From Chromatiales bacterium (ex Bugula neritina AB1) (lineage in GTDB: Bacteria; Pseudomonadota; Gammaproteobacteria; Granulosicoccales; Granulosicoccaceae), in assembly GCA_001730015.1 (NCBI GenBank), contig MDLA01000160.1, forward strand, positions 1 to 61,296: DNA of 61,296 nt. The letters run 5' to 3'. The translations under genes were made by a program, and so were the position numbers. Below the pieces are notes generated by a model, which saw only the letters and a program-made list of their open reading frames with translations, was not told the DNA's origin and made no database searches. This document shows positions 35,191 through 43,935 of this stretch, piece by piece. The first letter of the stretch is position 1, and each line of letters opens with the position of its first letter.

Positions 35191-37620
35191 CTATCGAGGT
35201 ACAGATTTATAGTTTACAACCAACGTCTCAACTTCAGACAACAGAGCCTGAAAGGCTGCAGGGTTATACCCCACATGAGAATCTACAGAGCGATTTGAAA
35301 AGTGCGCTCCCCGGCGAACGAAACCATCGTGCTCTATTAGCATGATTGAACCGTCATCATCAAAATCGATACGATGTCGCAGGGCATACGGCAGGGTGAG
35401 TTCCACCATTTTAACACCATCGACTTCAACATGACGCCACCTGCTATAACCTTCTTTATCATATGCATCTGCGTTGCTATCGCGTGACTCGACGGTACCG
35501 GTACCAATTTCATCATTCTGCAAGCCGTCCGGATGAACACAAAGGTTACCCTCCAGAGCCGTGGGAACAGCGTCCATTGCTTCATCCTGCATCAGTCGAA
35601 GCGAATCAACACTCTGCTCATTCAGAAATTCCTGTGCTCTATCAAAAATTTCATCGGTCGTCCCATCGGCGCGATTTTGATCAATAAGATCCAAATCCAC
35701 CAAGTCCGGATCAATAGAATCTTTATCTATTAGATCAAGATCAATTAAATCCGGATCAATAGAATCGAGATCAATTCCATCCTTATCTACAAACCTGTCC
35801 GCATCAATCGGTTTATCAGGGTCAACAGGTACAAACTGCTCACACTCGGCTGTCGGACGGAAGTCTTGCGGGTACTCTGGAAAACGATTGAAATCTGCAG
35901 TCCAATGAGCTTTACCCCATTCTGACTCTCCCTCCACCGGATGCATTTCGACATTCAGCGGTGTATCGGATTCATCATGAACCAGGCCAGCCACTACCAC
36001 GCCCTCTCGATCAAACAGGCTATCGAGGCTCGTAACAGCCTGGTGCCCGTCTTCACCAATTTGATTTACGATATTGCAGTTGCCATTGTATTCTTCACAA
36101 TAACCAGAATCGTCTGTCCAGTTAAACAATGCGTATTGGCTTTCTTTACGCTTGATCTTAAACAGATACTCGCTGGACTCCGCAGGAAACAAGGTTTCGT
36201 TGCTCGCTAGCAGGCGCTTTGGCGCATCCAGCTCGTACAGGTGGCGCGCAATACTCTGACCTGCAAGTGATCGCTGTACAGCATTAATAACCATGGCCCC
36301 ATCACCATGTTCAACTATTGCCCCGCCGTTTGCAGTAAATTCGACAGTTGCATCAGCGTTGTGATCCGGCACCTGCCAACTGCCATCGACCAGATGAAAC
36401 ACATGATCGCGTTCTTCTCCTTCATCGGATTCTCTATGGGACTCCCATACACCGGCATCGTTATTGTACCGGTAGTTAACTTCACTCAGGTGCTCACCGT
36501 CATCGGCGAGAGCAATATGCGTATATCCTGCAGCACACTCAAATGCAGGCTGTACAGTTCCGTCATCAGCATCTGTCTCTTCATAATACGGTTGAGAGCA
36601 GTCCACATCAAACCAATAGAAACCATCTTTCAACATCGCTTCTACCGTCACCGTGGCTATGCGCGGCAGGTCCCGTTCAGCTAGAACATCTTCCGGGTCT
36701 ATATTTTCATCCGGTATAAATTGCTCAGCAAGTTTCTTCGCATCAAACTCCTCTTTCTCAGCCGCACCGCTTGCTGTATCACTGGCATTCTGGCTTTCAA
36801 GAATACGGCTGGACACCGCTTGTGCAATTGCCGGTAACATCTTGCGCACCTCAGTACGTACGGCTTTGTGCAGGGCTTTGCGAGTGGCCGCATCACCAGC
36901 GATATCAATACCCTGTTCCACAACTGCCGCTTCTGCAGAATCCTGTATTTCCTGCATCATCTTTGCGACCACTTGCGCTGTGCGGTGCATATGTCGAAAG
37001 CGCTCCGCTTTATCTCCGCTATCCGCATCGTCGCCGTGGGCTACGTAGTCGGTAAAGAGGCTTGCGTCTTCATCTTCAAGCGAAAAACCCAACTCTTTTT
37101 TTACTGCAGCCTCGGCTTCTTCGATATCAACCGACGGGTTGCTTTCCAGTTCCTGATGAACCAGTGTGGTAATCGGGCTTATGAATTCACGCTGCGATGG
37201 CGGTGCGCTAAGCAACATACGCTTGCCAATTGGCATGTTGTCATCTTCATCAATTGCTGTGGCCGGAATATCTGCAAGAATCGGCTTGCCTTCTGCCCCG
37301 TCGACCATCGCCAGCTCGTATTGACCACCTTCACCTGTTGTCGCCGATGGTTCATCCACGTCACAACTGCCGTTCTCGTTGAGGTCGATACATACTGTAG
37401 CCCCGCGAATATAGCCATCCGCAACACGACCTGAAAGTGTCGCAACACTGACTTCGGTATCAGGAGAAGAAGGTGCCTGCGCCGCCGGCGCATTGCTTGA
37501 GCTATTGTTTTCAGAAACTGGAATTATCGAAGAGCCACCGCTGCCACCACCACCACAGGCATAAAGTGAGCTCACAACAGCCACGCAGACTATTGTTTTT
37601 GTGAAAGATTGAAATTGCAT
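35191..37620 (-). CDS. Large acidic lipoprotein with Asp/Ile tandem repeats
   Basis: The start is MQFQSFTKTIV (37620) with AAGGA upstream; the longer frame is spurious. A lipobox (SLYAC, then GGGGSGG) marks residue ~20 as the lipidated Cys. The ~809-residue protein has a carboxypeptidase-like region (VATLSGRVADGYIRGATVCIDL) at ~55-130 and a helical domain (~135-330). A beta-rich region follows. A tandem repeat rich in Asp and Ile (IDPDLIDLDLIDKDSIDPDL) lies at about 35680-35790; its DNA repeats with a 45-base period. Similar lipoproteins occur in marine gammaproteobacteria with unknown roles. It is probably on the outer membrane and may bind calcium. Confidence 0.75.
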   Translation of the reverse strand: MQFQSFTKTIVCVAVVSSLYACGGGGSGGSSIIPVSENNSSSNAPAAQAPSSPDTEVSVATLSGRVADGYIRGATVCIDLNENGSCDVDEPSATTGEGGQYELAMVDGAEGKPILADIPATAIDEDDNMPIGKRMLLSAPPSQREFISPITTLVHQELESNPSVDIEEAEAAVKKELGFSLEDEDASLFTDYVAHGDDADSGDKAERFRHMHRTAQVVAKMMQEIQDSAEAAVVEQGIDIAGDAATRKALHKAVRTEVRKMLPAIAQAVSSRILESQNASDTASGAAEKEEFDAKKLAEQFIPDENIDPEDVLAERDLPRIATVTVEAMLKDGFYWFDVDCSQPYYEETDADDGTVQPAFECAAGYTHIALADDGEHLSEVNYRYNNDAGVWESHRESDEGEERDHVFHLVDGSWQVPDHNADATVEFTANGGAIVEHGDGAMVINAVQRSLAGQSIARHLYELDAPKRLLASNETLFPAESSEYLFKIKRKESQYALFNWTDDSGYCEEYNGNCNIVNQIGEDGHQAVTSLDSLFDREGVVVAGLVHDESDTPLNVEMHPVEGESEWGKAHWTADFNRFPEYPQDFRPTAECEQFVPVDPDKPIDADRFVDKDGIDLDSIDPDLIDLDLIDKDSIDPDLVDLDLIDQNRADGTTDEIFDRAQEFLNEQSVDSLRLMQDEAMDAVPTALEGNLCVHPDGLQNDEIGTGTVESRDSNADAYDKEGYSRWRHVEVDGVKMVELTLPYALRHRIDFDDDGSIMLIEHDGFVRRGAHFSNRSVDSHVGYNPAAFQALLSEVETLVVNYKSVPR

Positions 37621-37802
37621 GTCGATCCTTGTGCTGGTGCCGAATGGCTGTTGACAGTCAAAACCACGTCGCGGATGGTCCGCATAAGACACGGTTCGGC
37701 AGAGAACTGGCACACTTAACCCGGATTACTCACGGAATAGGCAACACCTCACTGGATCGTTGGATTCACAGTCTGTTTGCTACTCTAAAAAGAACACGGC
37801 CG

Positions 37803-37962
37803 TAGGTGGCTATCCGAGAATTGAGGTCGTAGCGAGGGTGTGAGGTTTTGAGTCAGATATTTCTGATCGATTGAGGCGAATAGTTATTCATATTTAACGA
37901 AATTGATCGGAATAGCTGGCCATCGCGTCCGCAGTAGATTCTCATTTCCGGACAGGCTTCTA
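37803..37962 (+). repeat. Interspersed near-palindromic repeat, family 1, copy 2
   Basis: The left end taggtggctatccgagaat mirrors the right end catttccggacaggcttcta. The interior shares gtcgtagcgagggtgtga, ttgagtcagata, gatcgattgaggcgaatag and ttattcatatt with other copies. The right end provides the TAG stop of the HAD gene (37960-37962). It occupies most of the 339-base gap upstream of the lipoprotein gene, whose promoter must lie in the rest. Confidence 0.85.
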
Positions 37963-38619
37963 AGGGATAATCGCACCGCGCTCCATCAATTCAATAACTT
38001 CACGCATGCTGGCGCAAACGCGATGCCCGAGTGCAAGCAGGTCTGGATCGGGTTGAACCAGGTTCGGTATTTGAATCACACTTAAGCCCGCGCCCAAAGC
38101 TGAGCGAACTCCGTTCGGGGAATCTTCCATACCGATCGATCGCGAAATATCTGCCCCGATCGATTGGCCGGCTTTGATGTAAATTTCCGGGTGCGGCTTG
38201 CTGTGTGTGACCTGATCGCCACAGGTTACGGTTAGAAAAAAATCACGGATACCCGCGTCAACGAGTTTCTTTTCAGCCGCCGCTGTGCCGGTTGATGTGG
38301 CCACTGCGCACTTGATTTTATGCTGCTGAAGCCATTCCAGTGCTTCCTGCACCCCATCGAGCAGTGGAACGGTTTCCTCCGCCATTAACTGGTGAAAACT
38401 ATCAATCCAGTGCTGACGAAACTGCATAGAATCGACATGAGGATCGAGCTCCTCAGACAAGCGCTTTCTGTGGGCTTCTTCGTTAGTGCCAACCAGCGAC
38501 AGAAACAGCTCAGTGTAACCGTCCAGATTAAAGGCCTGAACGGTGCGCTCAAACGCATCCTGCGAAAAACGCTCTGTATCAATCAGGAGACCGTCCATAT
38601 CAAATATTACTGAATCCAT
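37960..38619 (-). CDS. HAD-superfamily phosphatase (beta-phosphoglucomutase-like subgroup)
   Basis: The 219-residue cytosolic enzyme has HAD motif I FDMDGLLIDTE at the N terminus, motif II CAVATST, motif III Lys in THSKPHPEIY and motif IV GMEDSPNGVRSA. The alpha-helical cap at ~15-85 places it with YniC/YcjU/Gph-type phosphatases. The substrate (a sugar phosphate or similar) cannot be told. Its TAG stop lies in the edge of a family 1 repeat, so the last residues (ERGAIIP) may have been altered by insertion of the element. Confidence 0.88.
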   Translation of the reverse strand: MDSVIFDMDGLLIDTERFSQDAFERTVQAFNLDGYTELFLSLVGTNEEAHRKRLSEELDPHVDSMQFRQHWIDSFHQLMAEETVPLLDGVQEALEWLQQHKIKCAVATSTGTAAAEKKLVDAGIRDFFLTVTCGDQVTHSKPHPEIYIKAGQSIGADISRSIGMEDSPNGVRSALGAGLSVIQIPNLVQPDPDLLALGHRVCASMREVIELMERGAIIP

Positions 38620-38706
38620 CGCCCGACCTCTTCTAGAGCTTGCAGAATTGCCATCTTCCGGCTGATCATATTCCGCCCCCGGAACATCGCGGTAATACCC
38701 GCTTGA

Positions 38707-38868
38707 TCAGGGTTTCTTAGGAGTTTCGTACTTCACTTCTTTCTGAAACGACTCCCAATCTGTTTCATAGCCGATATACCCCTTCTCATTGGGCTTCATC
38801 TGGCGGGTTTTCAGAAACCGCGACTGGCCTTCCGGTACTACAGGACGTTCTTTCTTTGGTGCGCTCAT
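38707..38868 (-). CDS. Small basic protein of 53 residues
   Basis: Minus-strand ATG at 38868 is preceded by GGAGAG eight bases upstream and opens a 53-codon frame ending at TGA (38707-38709). The product begins MSAPKKERPVVPEGQSRF and contains KTRQMKPNEKGYIGYETDW and a Lys-rich C terminus. It is hydrophilic with no membrane segment. A good ribosome site and an ordered composition argue for a real gene. I do not recognise a family. It stands alone between the HAD and TPR genes; the 180 bases upstream are otherwise empty. Confidence 0.65.
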   Translation of the reverse strand: MSAPKKERPVVPEGQSRFLKTRQMKPNEKGYIGYETDWESFQKEVKYETPKKP

Positions 38869-39049
38869 GGGATCACTCTCCGTGGTTGTAGTAATAAAAA
38901 TTCGATAATCGTTTTTATCAGGTTTCAGCGGGCAACCTTAGCTGCCGGCTGCCCCAAGCCTTTTCATTGTGACATTTTCCGAGGGTAAAAATAAATGGCC
39001 GTGTCAGCAGCTGCCGGATTCCGCTTAAATCTGCTGACTCGTCTCCACT

Positions 39050-40159
39050 TCACACTTGCAACGATGAAACAAGCGCCATTGCCTGCTGCCTGCGTGCATT
39101 CACTTTCTCCTGATAATCTACATACTCCGTACCTTCAAACAAGGCGCAAAGTTTCTCAAATTCAGTTACCGCCGCTTCAGCCAGATCCAGATAATCGGAT
39201 TCCGCTGCCAGTGCGTACAATGCCGATGCCCGGTTGGCGGAAACCATTGCCCACACTAGCGGCACGTCGTCGGCATTGAGTACCTTCAGTGCAGCTTCGT
39301 AAACGGGAATTGACGCTTCAAGTGAGGAGATATCCTCTTCATGCTCACCGAGACCCTGCAACGCCGCCGCCAGATTGTTTTGCGTTACTGCCCAGGCAAT
39401 GGCGTTGTTACTCTGTGTTCGCTCACTCAGCGCATTGCGATAGGCCACCACAGATTGCTCCAGGGTGCGTGCGCCTCTACGCTGAGTACCCAGCAAATAC
39501 AGTACAGTCCCCAGGCTACACAGGGCGGCAGACCAGTCTTCACCATATGTAGAACGAGGAAGTAGTGCTGCAGCCTGCGTGAAAGTCTGATGAGCCCGTT
39601 TCAGCATCTGATTGTCACTTTCCAACTGACCAATCATCTGCATAACCAATGCTAAATTATAGGTAGTTCGAGCCCATTCCAGTGGCGTATCGTCGCGCGA
39701 TCGGATTTCCAGTGCCTGCTCATAAGACAGACAAGCCTGCTCCAGATAATGAATACTACCGCTGCGTTGACCAATAAAACCCAGGACATCACCAATATTG
39801 TGATGAATAGCAGACAGCCGGTCGGGATCTTCCTCTCGGGTGGTCATCATCTGCATGTCCTGAAACAACTCAATCGACTGCTGAAAAACATGTGCACCAC
39901 CCAGACGCAGCTCTCGTCGATCTGCTGCATCCTGCAGGTTTTCCTGAGAATTGGCCCACTCAATCAATGATGCTTTGTTCAGGGTCAGCGCAAGCACGGT
40001 GCGCTCAAAGCGATCAATGGCCTGACTCAGAGCACGGTAAACCGGCGACTCTGGATCCACAACATCCAACAGTCCGCGACCATGGTTCTGGTAGCGCCAC
40101 AAAAATGCGCCACCAAGTCCGGGGGACAGCACCGTTTCTGCGTAGAGGTGTTGAGGCAA
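39050..40159 (-). CDS. Tetratricopeptide-repeat protein
   Basis: The 369-residue protein has no signal peptide. From ~80 to 340 it consists of TPR-like helical hairpins about 40-50 residues long, with repeats such as YEQALEIRSRDDTPLEWARTTYNLA, VAYRNALSERTQSNNAIAWAVTQNNLA and YEAALKVLNADDVPLVWAMVSANRA. TPR arrays hold protein partners. It begins 18 bases after slyD and is probably co-transcribed. The repeat spacing resembles that of tetratricopeptide domains in signalling proteins, but no effector domain is attached. Function unknown. Confidence 0.7.
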   Translation of the reverse strand: MPQHLYAETVLSPGLGGAFLWRYQNHGRGLLDVVDPESPVYRALSQAIDRFERTVLALTLNKASLIEWANSQENLQDAADRRELRLGGAHVFQQSIELFQDMQMMTTREEDPDRLSAIHHNIGDVLGFIGQRSGSIHYLEQACLSYEQALEIRSRDDTPLEWARTTYNLALVMQMIGQLESDNQMLKRAHQTFTQAAALLPRSTYGEDWSAALCSLGTVLYLLGTQRRGARTLEQSVVAYRNALSERTQSNNAIAWAVTQNNLAAALQGLGEHEEDISSLEASIPVYEAALKVLNADDVPLVWAMVSANRASALYALAAESDYLDLAEAAVTEFEKLCALFEGTEYVDYQEKVNARRQQAMALVSSLQV

Positions 40160-40177
40160 TTCGATGAACCTGTGCGG

Positions 40178-40720
40178 CTAGCCAGCCAGTGGCTTCACTT
40201 TCTGATCCGAACCTACTATATCGCCTATATCGGGATCAGCACCTAGCGGGCCACCATGCTCAAGTTCTTCGTCTGTCGCATCCCGCACGGTTACTATCTG
40301 TAACTTGAACAGTACTTCGCGCCCGCACAAGGGATTGTTGCCGTCTATTGTCACGGAGGTTTCATCAACACGGGTGACCAGAAAAGTTTTGGTATTGCCC
40401 TTGTCACTTTCCATCAGCACAGAGGTACCGACCTGGCGATATTCCTCGGGAACATTTTCGATTCGATCGGTAAAAACCAGCGACTCGTCGCGCGGACCAA
40501 ACACTTTATTGCAGTCGATTGGCACTTCGATTACGTCACCAGCCAGCTTGCCCTCAAGCTCGGCGGTAACCTGCGGTGCCAGAATTTCATTCACTCCGTG
40601 CACATATCCAATCGGGAACTCAACCTCGGTCAGCACACTATTGGTTTTTGCATCAATAACCTGATAGGTTAATTCAACCAGTTTTCCGTCGCCAATCGGG
40701 TCTTCCATCGGTACATTCAT
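40178..40720 (-). CDS. slyD: SlyD-like FKBP-type peptidyl-prolyl isomerase
   Basis: The 180-residue cytosolic protein has the SlyD layout: an FKBP part (LVELTYQVIDAKTNSVL), an inserted chaperone flap (~70-125), and the returning FKBP strand with TIDGNNPLCGREVLFKLQ, close to the family DGNHPLAG. The His-rich metal-binding tail of E. coli SlyD is absent; the tail is short and acidic. It assists protein folding by proline isomerisation. It leads the TPR gene. A family 1 repeat lies in its upstream region. Confidence 0.85.
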   Translation of the reverse strand: MNVPMEDPIGDGKLVELTYQVIDAKTNSVLTEVEFPIGYVHGVNEILAPQVTAELEGKLAGDVIEVPIDCNKVFGPRDESLVFTDRIENVPEEYRQVGTSVLMESDKGNTKTFLVTRVDETSVTIDGNNPLCGREVLFKLQIVTVRDATDEELEHGGPLGADPDIGDIVGSDQKVKPLAG

Positions 40721-40812
40721 TGTGTGACTCCTGATCTAAATGCAAACGGCAGGTATAACATTTCTATTGAGAAATTCAATGCGCTAACAATCGCGCAATA
40801 GCGGTGAGTAGT

Positions 40813-40977
40813 TGGGTGGCTGTCCGAAAATGAATGATCTATTGCGGATGTGGTCTTTTGGCCAGCTATTGCGATCGATTTAGTTGAATATGAATAACTA
40901 TTCGCTTAAATCGATCGCTATATCTGACTCAAAATCACACACCCTCGCTACGACCCTCATTCTCGGACAGGCTCCTA
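40813..40977 (-). repeat. Interspersed near-palindromic repeat, family 1, copy 3 (inverted)
   Basis: The orientation is opposite to the other three copies. The left end ggtggctgtccgaaaatga and right end tcattctcggacaggctcc form a near-perfect inverted repeat, and the whole 165 bases can fold on themselves. The terminal CTAG supplies the TAG stop of the gene at 40975-41337, just as copy 2 does for the HAD gene. Confidence 0.88.
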
Positions 40978-41337
40978 GAAAATCGAGGCGCCGAATATTC
41001 TTACTTCCCCTTCCGTATCGTTCTTTTCATACCCTAGAACCAATCGACCGAGCCACTCGCCTTCTTTTTTGGTACTGCGCATCCGGTATAGAACCGTCAC
41101 GTGCTGGTTCCGGCGGATTATGCCCAGGTAGTCATAGTTCGGATCGAGGCTTCTGGTCAATTCACTTTTCGCAAACTGCTTGCCGATTTCCACCTCGTTC
41201 AGCCCGAATAACAACTCATAGGAGAACTTACGAATAAATTTCCCGTACTCACCTTCGTTTGAGTAACGGATCAGATCTTCCCACATGGGGTGTGCAACGG
41301 CGAGGATTTCGTCGTCTGAATTCTCGATAATATTCAT
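40975..41337 (-). CDS. Uncharacterised 120-residue protein
   Basis: The small soluble protein begins MNIIENSDDEILAVAHPMWEDLIRYSN and contains GKFIRKFSYELL, YDYLGIIRRNQHVTVLYRM and EGEWLGRLVLGYE. The pattern suggests a mixed alpha/beta fold like nuclear-transport-factor-2/SnoaL-type small proteins, but I cannot assign it. It lies downstream of aprA on the same strand, past a terminator, so it has its own promoter or read-through. Its stop codon is the edge of a family 1 repeat. Confidence 0.65.
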   Translation of the reverse strand: MNIIENSDDEILAVAHPMWEDLIRYSNEGEYGKFIRKFSYELLFGLNEVEIGKQFAKSELTRSLDPNYDYLGIIRRNQHVTVLYRMRSTKKEGEWLGRLVLGYEKNDTEGEVRIFGASIF

Positions 41338-41384
41338 AAGGGGTTCTGCACACCGGGCTTAACAATACCGGGCGGCACCTGTGG

Positions 41385-41416
41385 CTGGAAACAAACTGAA
41401 TGACTACGTCATTCAG
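41385..41416 (-). terminator. Intrinsic terminator of the aprMBA operon
   Basis: CTGAATGAC and GTCATTCAG (41396-41416) form a perfect nine-pair stem with a three-base loop. On the minus strand it is followed by TTTGTTT. It lies about 105 bases beyond the aprA stop. Confidence 0.75.
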
Positions 41417-41458
41417 GGAGCAGCTTTTGCGCTCACTCTATATTCGTTGCTATTGCAA

Positions 41459-41481
41459 AGCTGCCGATAATCCCGGCAGCT
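41459..41481 (-). terminator. Additional hairpin after aprA
   Basis: AGCTGCCG (41459-41466) and CGGCAGCT (41474-41481) form an eight-pair stem, closer to aprA than the terminator at 41385-41416. A smaller AGCCG/CGGCT stem lies at about 41503-41516. Together they make a multi-hairpin 3' end that may protect the apr message. Confidence 0.55.
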
Positions 41482-41521
41482 CTACTCTACCAACTACTAA
41501 TCAGCCGTTACCGGCTGTAGT

Positions 41522-43408
41522 TTATGCCGCGTCTTCGCTTTTCTTGTCGACATCTACCAGGTGATACAACGGAGCTTTCTCCATTGTGTATTCACCGGTC
41601 GCCGGATCACGGCGGGAGACTGTCAGCACATGCCAGTTTTGATCATCGAGCTTCATGTGATCGCCACGGTAGTAGTACCCCGGCCAGCGGGTTTCTTTCC
41701 GGAATAACGTGTGCTGCACAACTGATTCAGATGTCAGATGGCGATGCTTGATTTCCCAGGCACGCAGCAGCTCGTGAATATCTTCTGCAGCTACCTTTTC
41801 CAGATCTTCTTCCAGCAGCTTGAGTTTTTTCAGGCCGATGTTCAAAAGCTTTTCGTTGGTCATGTAGCTTACGGTTACACCACCGGCGTACTCGTCCATC
41901 AGTTTCTGTAAACGATCAAGTGCCTGGCGCGGATTGATGTAATGCGGATTGACCGAGCCCGCAGTAATTTCGTTGCGGTAGGTTCGGTAGGTGTCCATGG
42001 GCTTATAGATTTCTTCTTTGCGACGCTCGATCTGCTCGTCTGAAACCCTGATACCATCTGCCTTGCCATCATCAATATACTGGCAAGCTGCTTTGGCCGC
42101 GATCCGGCCTTCAGTAAATGAGCCGGAAGAAAACGCGTGAGGCGTCCCACCGACAGCATCACCTGCACCAAATAAACCCTCAACCGTAGTCATACGGTTA
42201 TAGCCCCATTGATATTCGGGAGGCGACAGATCTGACGGACCGGAGCACCAAGCACCACAACCCGTTGCATGAGAACCCATGACATAAGGCTCAGAGGTCG
42301 TGAGTTCCGGGTTTTCGTATTTTGGATCTACATCGGTAGATGCCCACAACACGGCCTGGCCGACTGTCATACCCAGAAAGTTGTGCCAGCCGATTTCTTC
42401 CAGATGCGGATCCTGGAACGCTTCCATAGTGACCATGTGGATCGGACCACGACCGGCATTGACCTCAGAAATGAACGCATGATTTCGCAGGCAGGTTGGA
42501 ATAGGTCTGTGGGATAAATGCGAGACTTCAGGATCCAGATATTCTTTGCCGACTATTTCCTGCAGAGAAGGCCACCATTTTGATTCATACTCTTCGCCCA
42601 TACCGTTCTGAGTGTATGTTTTCAGGTGCAGGAAGTAAGCGCCAACCGGACCATAGCCGTCTTTGAAACGCGCCAGAACAATGCGGTTTTCCATTTGCGT
42701 CATCTTGGCACCGGCATTAATCAGCAGGCCGTAAGCCGAACCGGATGACCACGGGGCATACCAGACACGCCCGGCACCTTCACCGACGGAACGAGGCTTG
42801 AAAATGTTCGATGCACCACCGGCAGCCACAATCACCGCCTTTGACTTGAATACGTGGTAGTTACCGGTACGTACATTAAAACCGACAGCACCGGCTACGC
42901 GGTTGTCTTTGGCGTCGTCCATTAACAGGTGCGTCACACAAATCCGGTTGAACACCTTATCTGCAGATTTCTTCGCTGCATCTGCAACAATCGGCTTGTA
43001 AGATTCGCCGTGGATCATGATCTGCCAGCGACCTTCACGCAGATAATTACCGGTTTCAGGATCACGCATCAACGGCAGACCCCACTCTTCAAACTGATGC
43101 ACTGTGGAGTCGACGTGGCGTGCCATATCGAAAAGCAGGTCTTCGCGAACCATGCCCATCAAATCAATTCGAGCATAGCGAACGTGATCTTCCGGGTTAT
43201 TCTCGCCGAAACGTGTACCCATATAGCAGTTGATCGCATAGAGTCCCTGAGCAACCGCACCGGACCGATCTATATTTGCTTTTTCGGCAATAACGATCTT
43301 TTTATCCTGCCCCCAGTAGCGAGCTTCAAAAGCCGCCCCGGTACCGCCCAGGCCTGCTCCGCAGACCAGGATATCGATATCGTCCTCTACAATGGTGTCG
43401 TACTTCAT
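41522..43408 (-). CDS. aprA: Adenylylsulfate (APS) reductase alpha subunit
   Basis: The 628-residue flavoprotein has the FAD-binding loop CGAGLGGTGAAFEARYWG at the N terminus and AprA-specific segments KANIDRSGAVAQGLYAIN, RYARIDLMGM, HGESYKPIVADAAKK and TGCGAWCSGPSDLSP. Length is typical of dissimilatory AprA. In sulfur oxidisers AprBA works in reverse, joining sulfite and AMP to APS with release of electrons. The start overlaps the aprB stop by one base (TAATG). With aprM and sat nearby, an oxidative role is favoured over sulfate reduction. Confidence 0.97.
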   Translation of the reverse strand: MKYDTIVEDDIDILVCGAGLGGTGAAFEARYWGQDKKIVIAEKANIDRSGAVAQGLYAINCYMGTRFGENNPEDHVRYARIDLMGMVREDLLFDMARHVDSTVHQFEEWGLPLMRDPETGNYLREGRWQIMIHGESYKPIVADAAKKSADKVFNRICVTHLLMDDAKDNRVAGAVGFNVRTGNYHVFKSKAVIVAAGGASNIFKPRSVGEGAGRVWYAPWSSGSAYGLLINAGAKMTQMENRIVLARFKDGYGPVGAYFLHLKTYTQNGMGEEYESKWWPSLQEIVGKEYLDPEVSHLSHRPIPTCLRNHAFISEVNAGRGPIHMVTMEAFQDPHLEEIGWHNFLGMTVGQAVLWASTDVDPKYENPELTTSEPYVMGSHATGCGAWCSGPSDLSPPEYQWGYNRMTTVEGLFGAGDAVGGTPHAFSSGSFTEGRIAAKAACQYIDDGKADGIRVSDEQIERRKEEIYKPMDTYRTYRNEITAGSVNPHYINPRQALDRLQKLMDEYAGGVTVSYMTNEKLLNIGLKKLKLLEEDLEKVAAEDIHELLRAWEIKHRHLTSESVVQHTLFRKETRWPGYYYRGDHMKLDDQNWHVLTVSRRDPATGEYTMEKAPLYHLVDVDKKSEDAA

Positions 43409-43890
43409 TAGTAGTTCACCCCAAGCTTCATTTCCAGACCGTTGGTCTTCAGCGTATGGATACCGCCGTCATCGAAGCGAATGTATTTTGGCTCGTTAAA
43501 CAGCAACTGGCTGTCCCGCTGCTCTTTGGTTGGCGCCGCCACTTCTTTCAACTGCGGTGTACCGCTGCCCCAGGGCTTGGTTGTGATTGGTGCGAGCAAG
43601 TCCATATCTTTTTTGCCGTTACGGAACTTGATACGCCAGGCGATAGTGCCTTTTTCTTCATCGCGCAACACTCTGACCGAATGGCCGAGAGGTGCAAAGT
43701 CTGCGTAGCCGCGAACGTCGATTGCCTGATGCGGACAGGCTTTAACACAGGAATAGCACTCCCAGCACATGTTAGGTTCGATGTTGTAAGCGCGACGCGT
43801 TGTTTTGTCGATGTGCATGATGTCTGACGGGCAGATATCAACGCAATGACCGCAGCCGTCACAGCGAGTCATTTTTACAAATGTTGGCAT
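43408..43890 (-). CDS. aprB: APS reductase beta subunit, two [4Fe-4S] clusters
   Basis: The 160-residue protein has two ferredoxin-type cluster motifs, CDGCGHCVDICP and CWECYSCVKACP, near residues 9-55, and a C-terminal tail that wraps AprA, as in known AprB (RNGKKDMDLLAPI). It carries electrons from AprA towards the membrane. It is the middle gene of aprM-aprB-aprA, 45 bases after aprM. Confidence 0.97.
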   Translation of the reverse strand: MPTFVKMTRCDGCGHCVDICPSDIMHIDKTTRRAYNIEPNMCWECYSCVKACPHQAIDVRGYADFAPLGHSVRVLRDEEKGTIAWRIKFRNGKKDMDLLAPITTKPWGSGTPQLKEVAAPTKEQRDSQLLFNEPKYIRFDDGGIHTLKTNGLEMKLGVNY

Positions 43891-43935
43891 AGTGGAATCT
43901 CCAGCCTTAGAAAAGCCGATTTAGTTGACAGTCAA

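Noticed and set aside
35650..35800. Possible CRISPR-like short repeat
   Set aside because: The repetition is in frame with coding sequence, has a 45-base period and no unique spacers; it is a protein repeat.
36307..37434. Plus-strand frames of 125-188 residues opposite the lipoprotein gene
   Set aside because: They lack ribosome sites and recognisable motifs; the minus-strand lipoprotein has a lipobox, a good start and domain structure.
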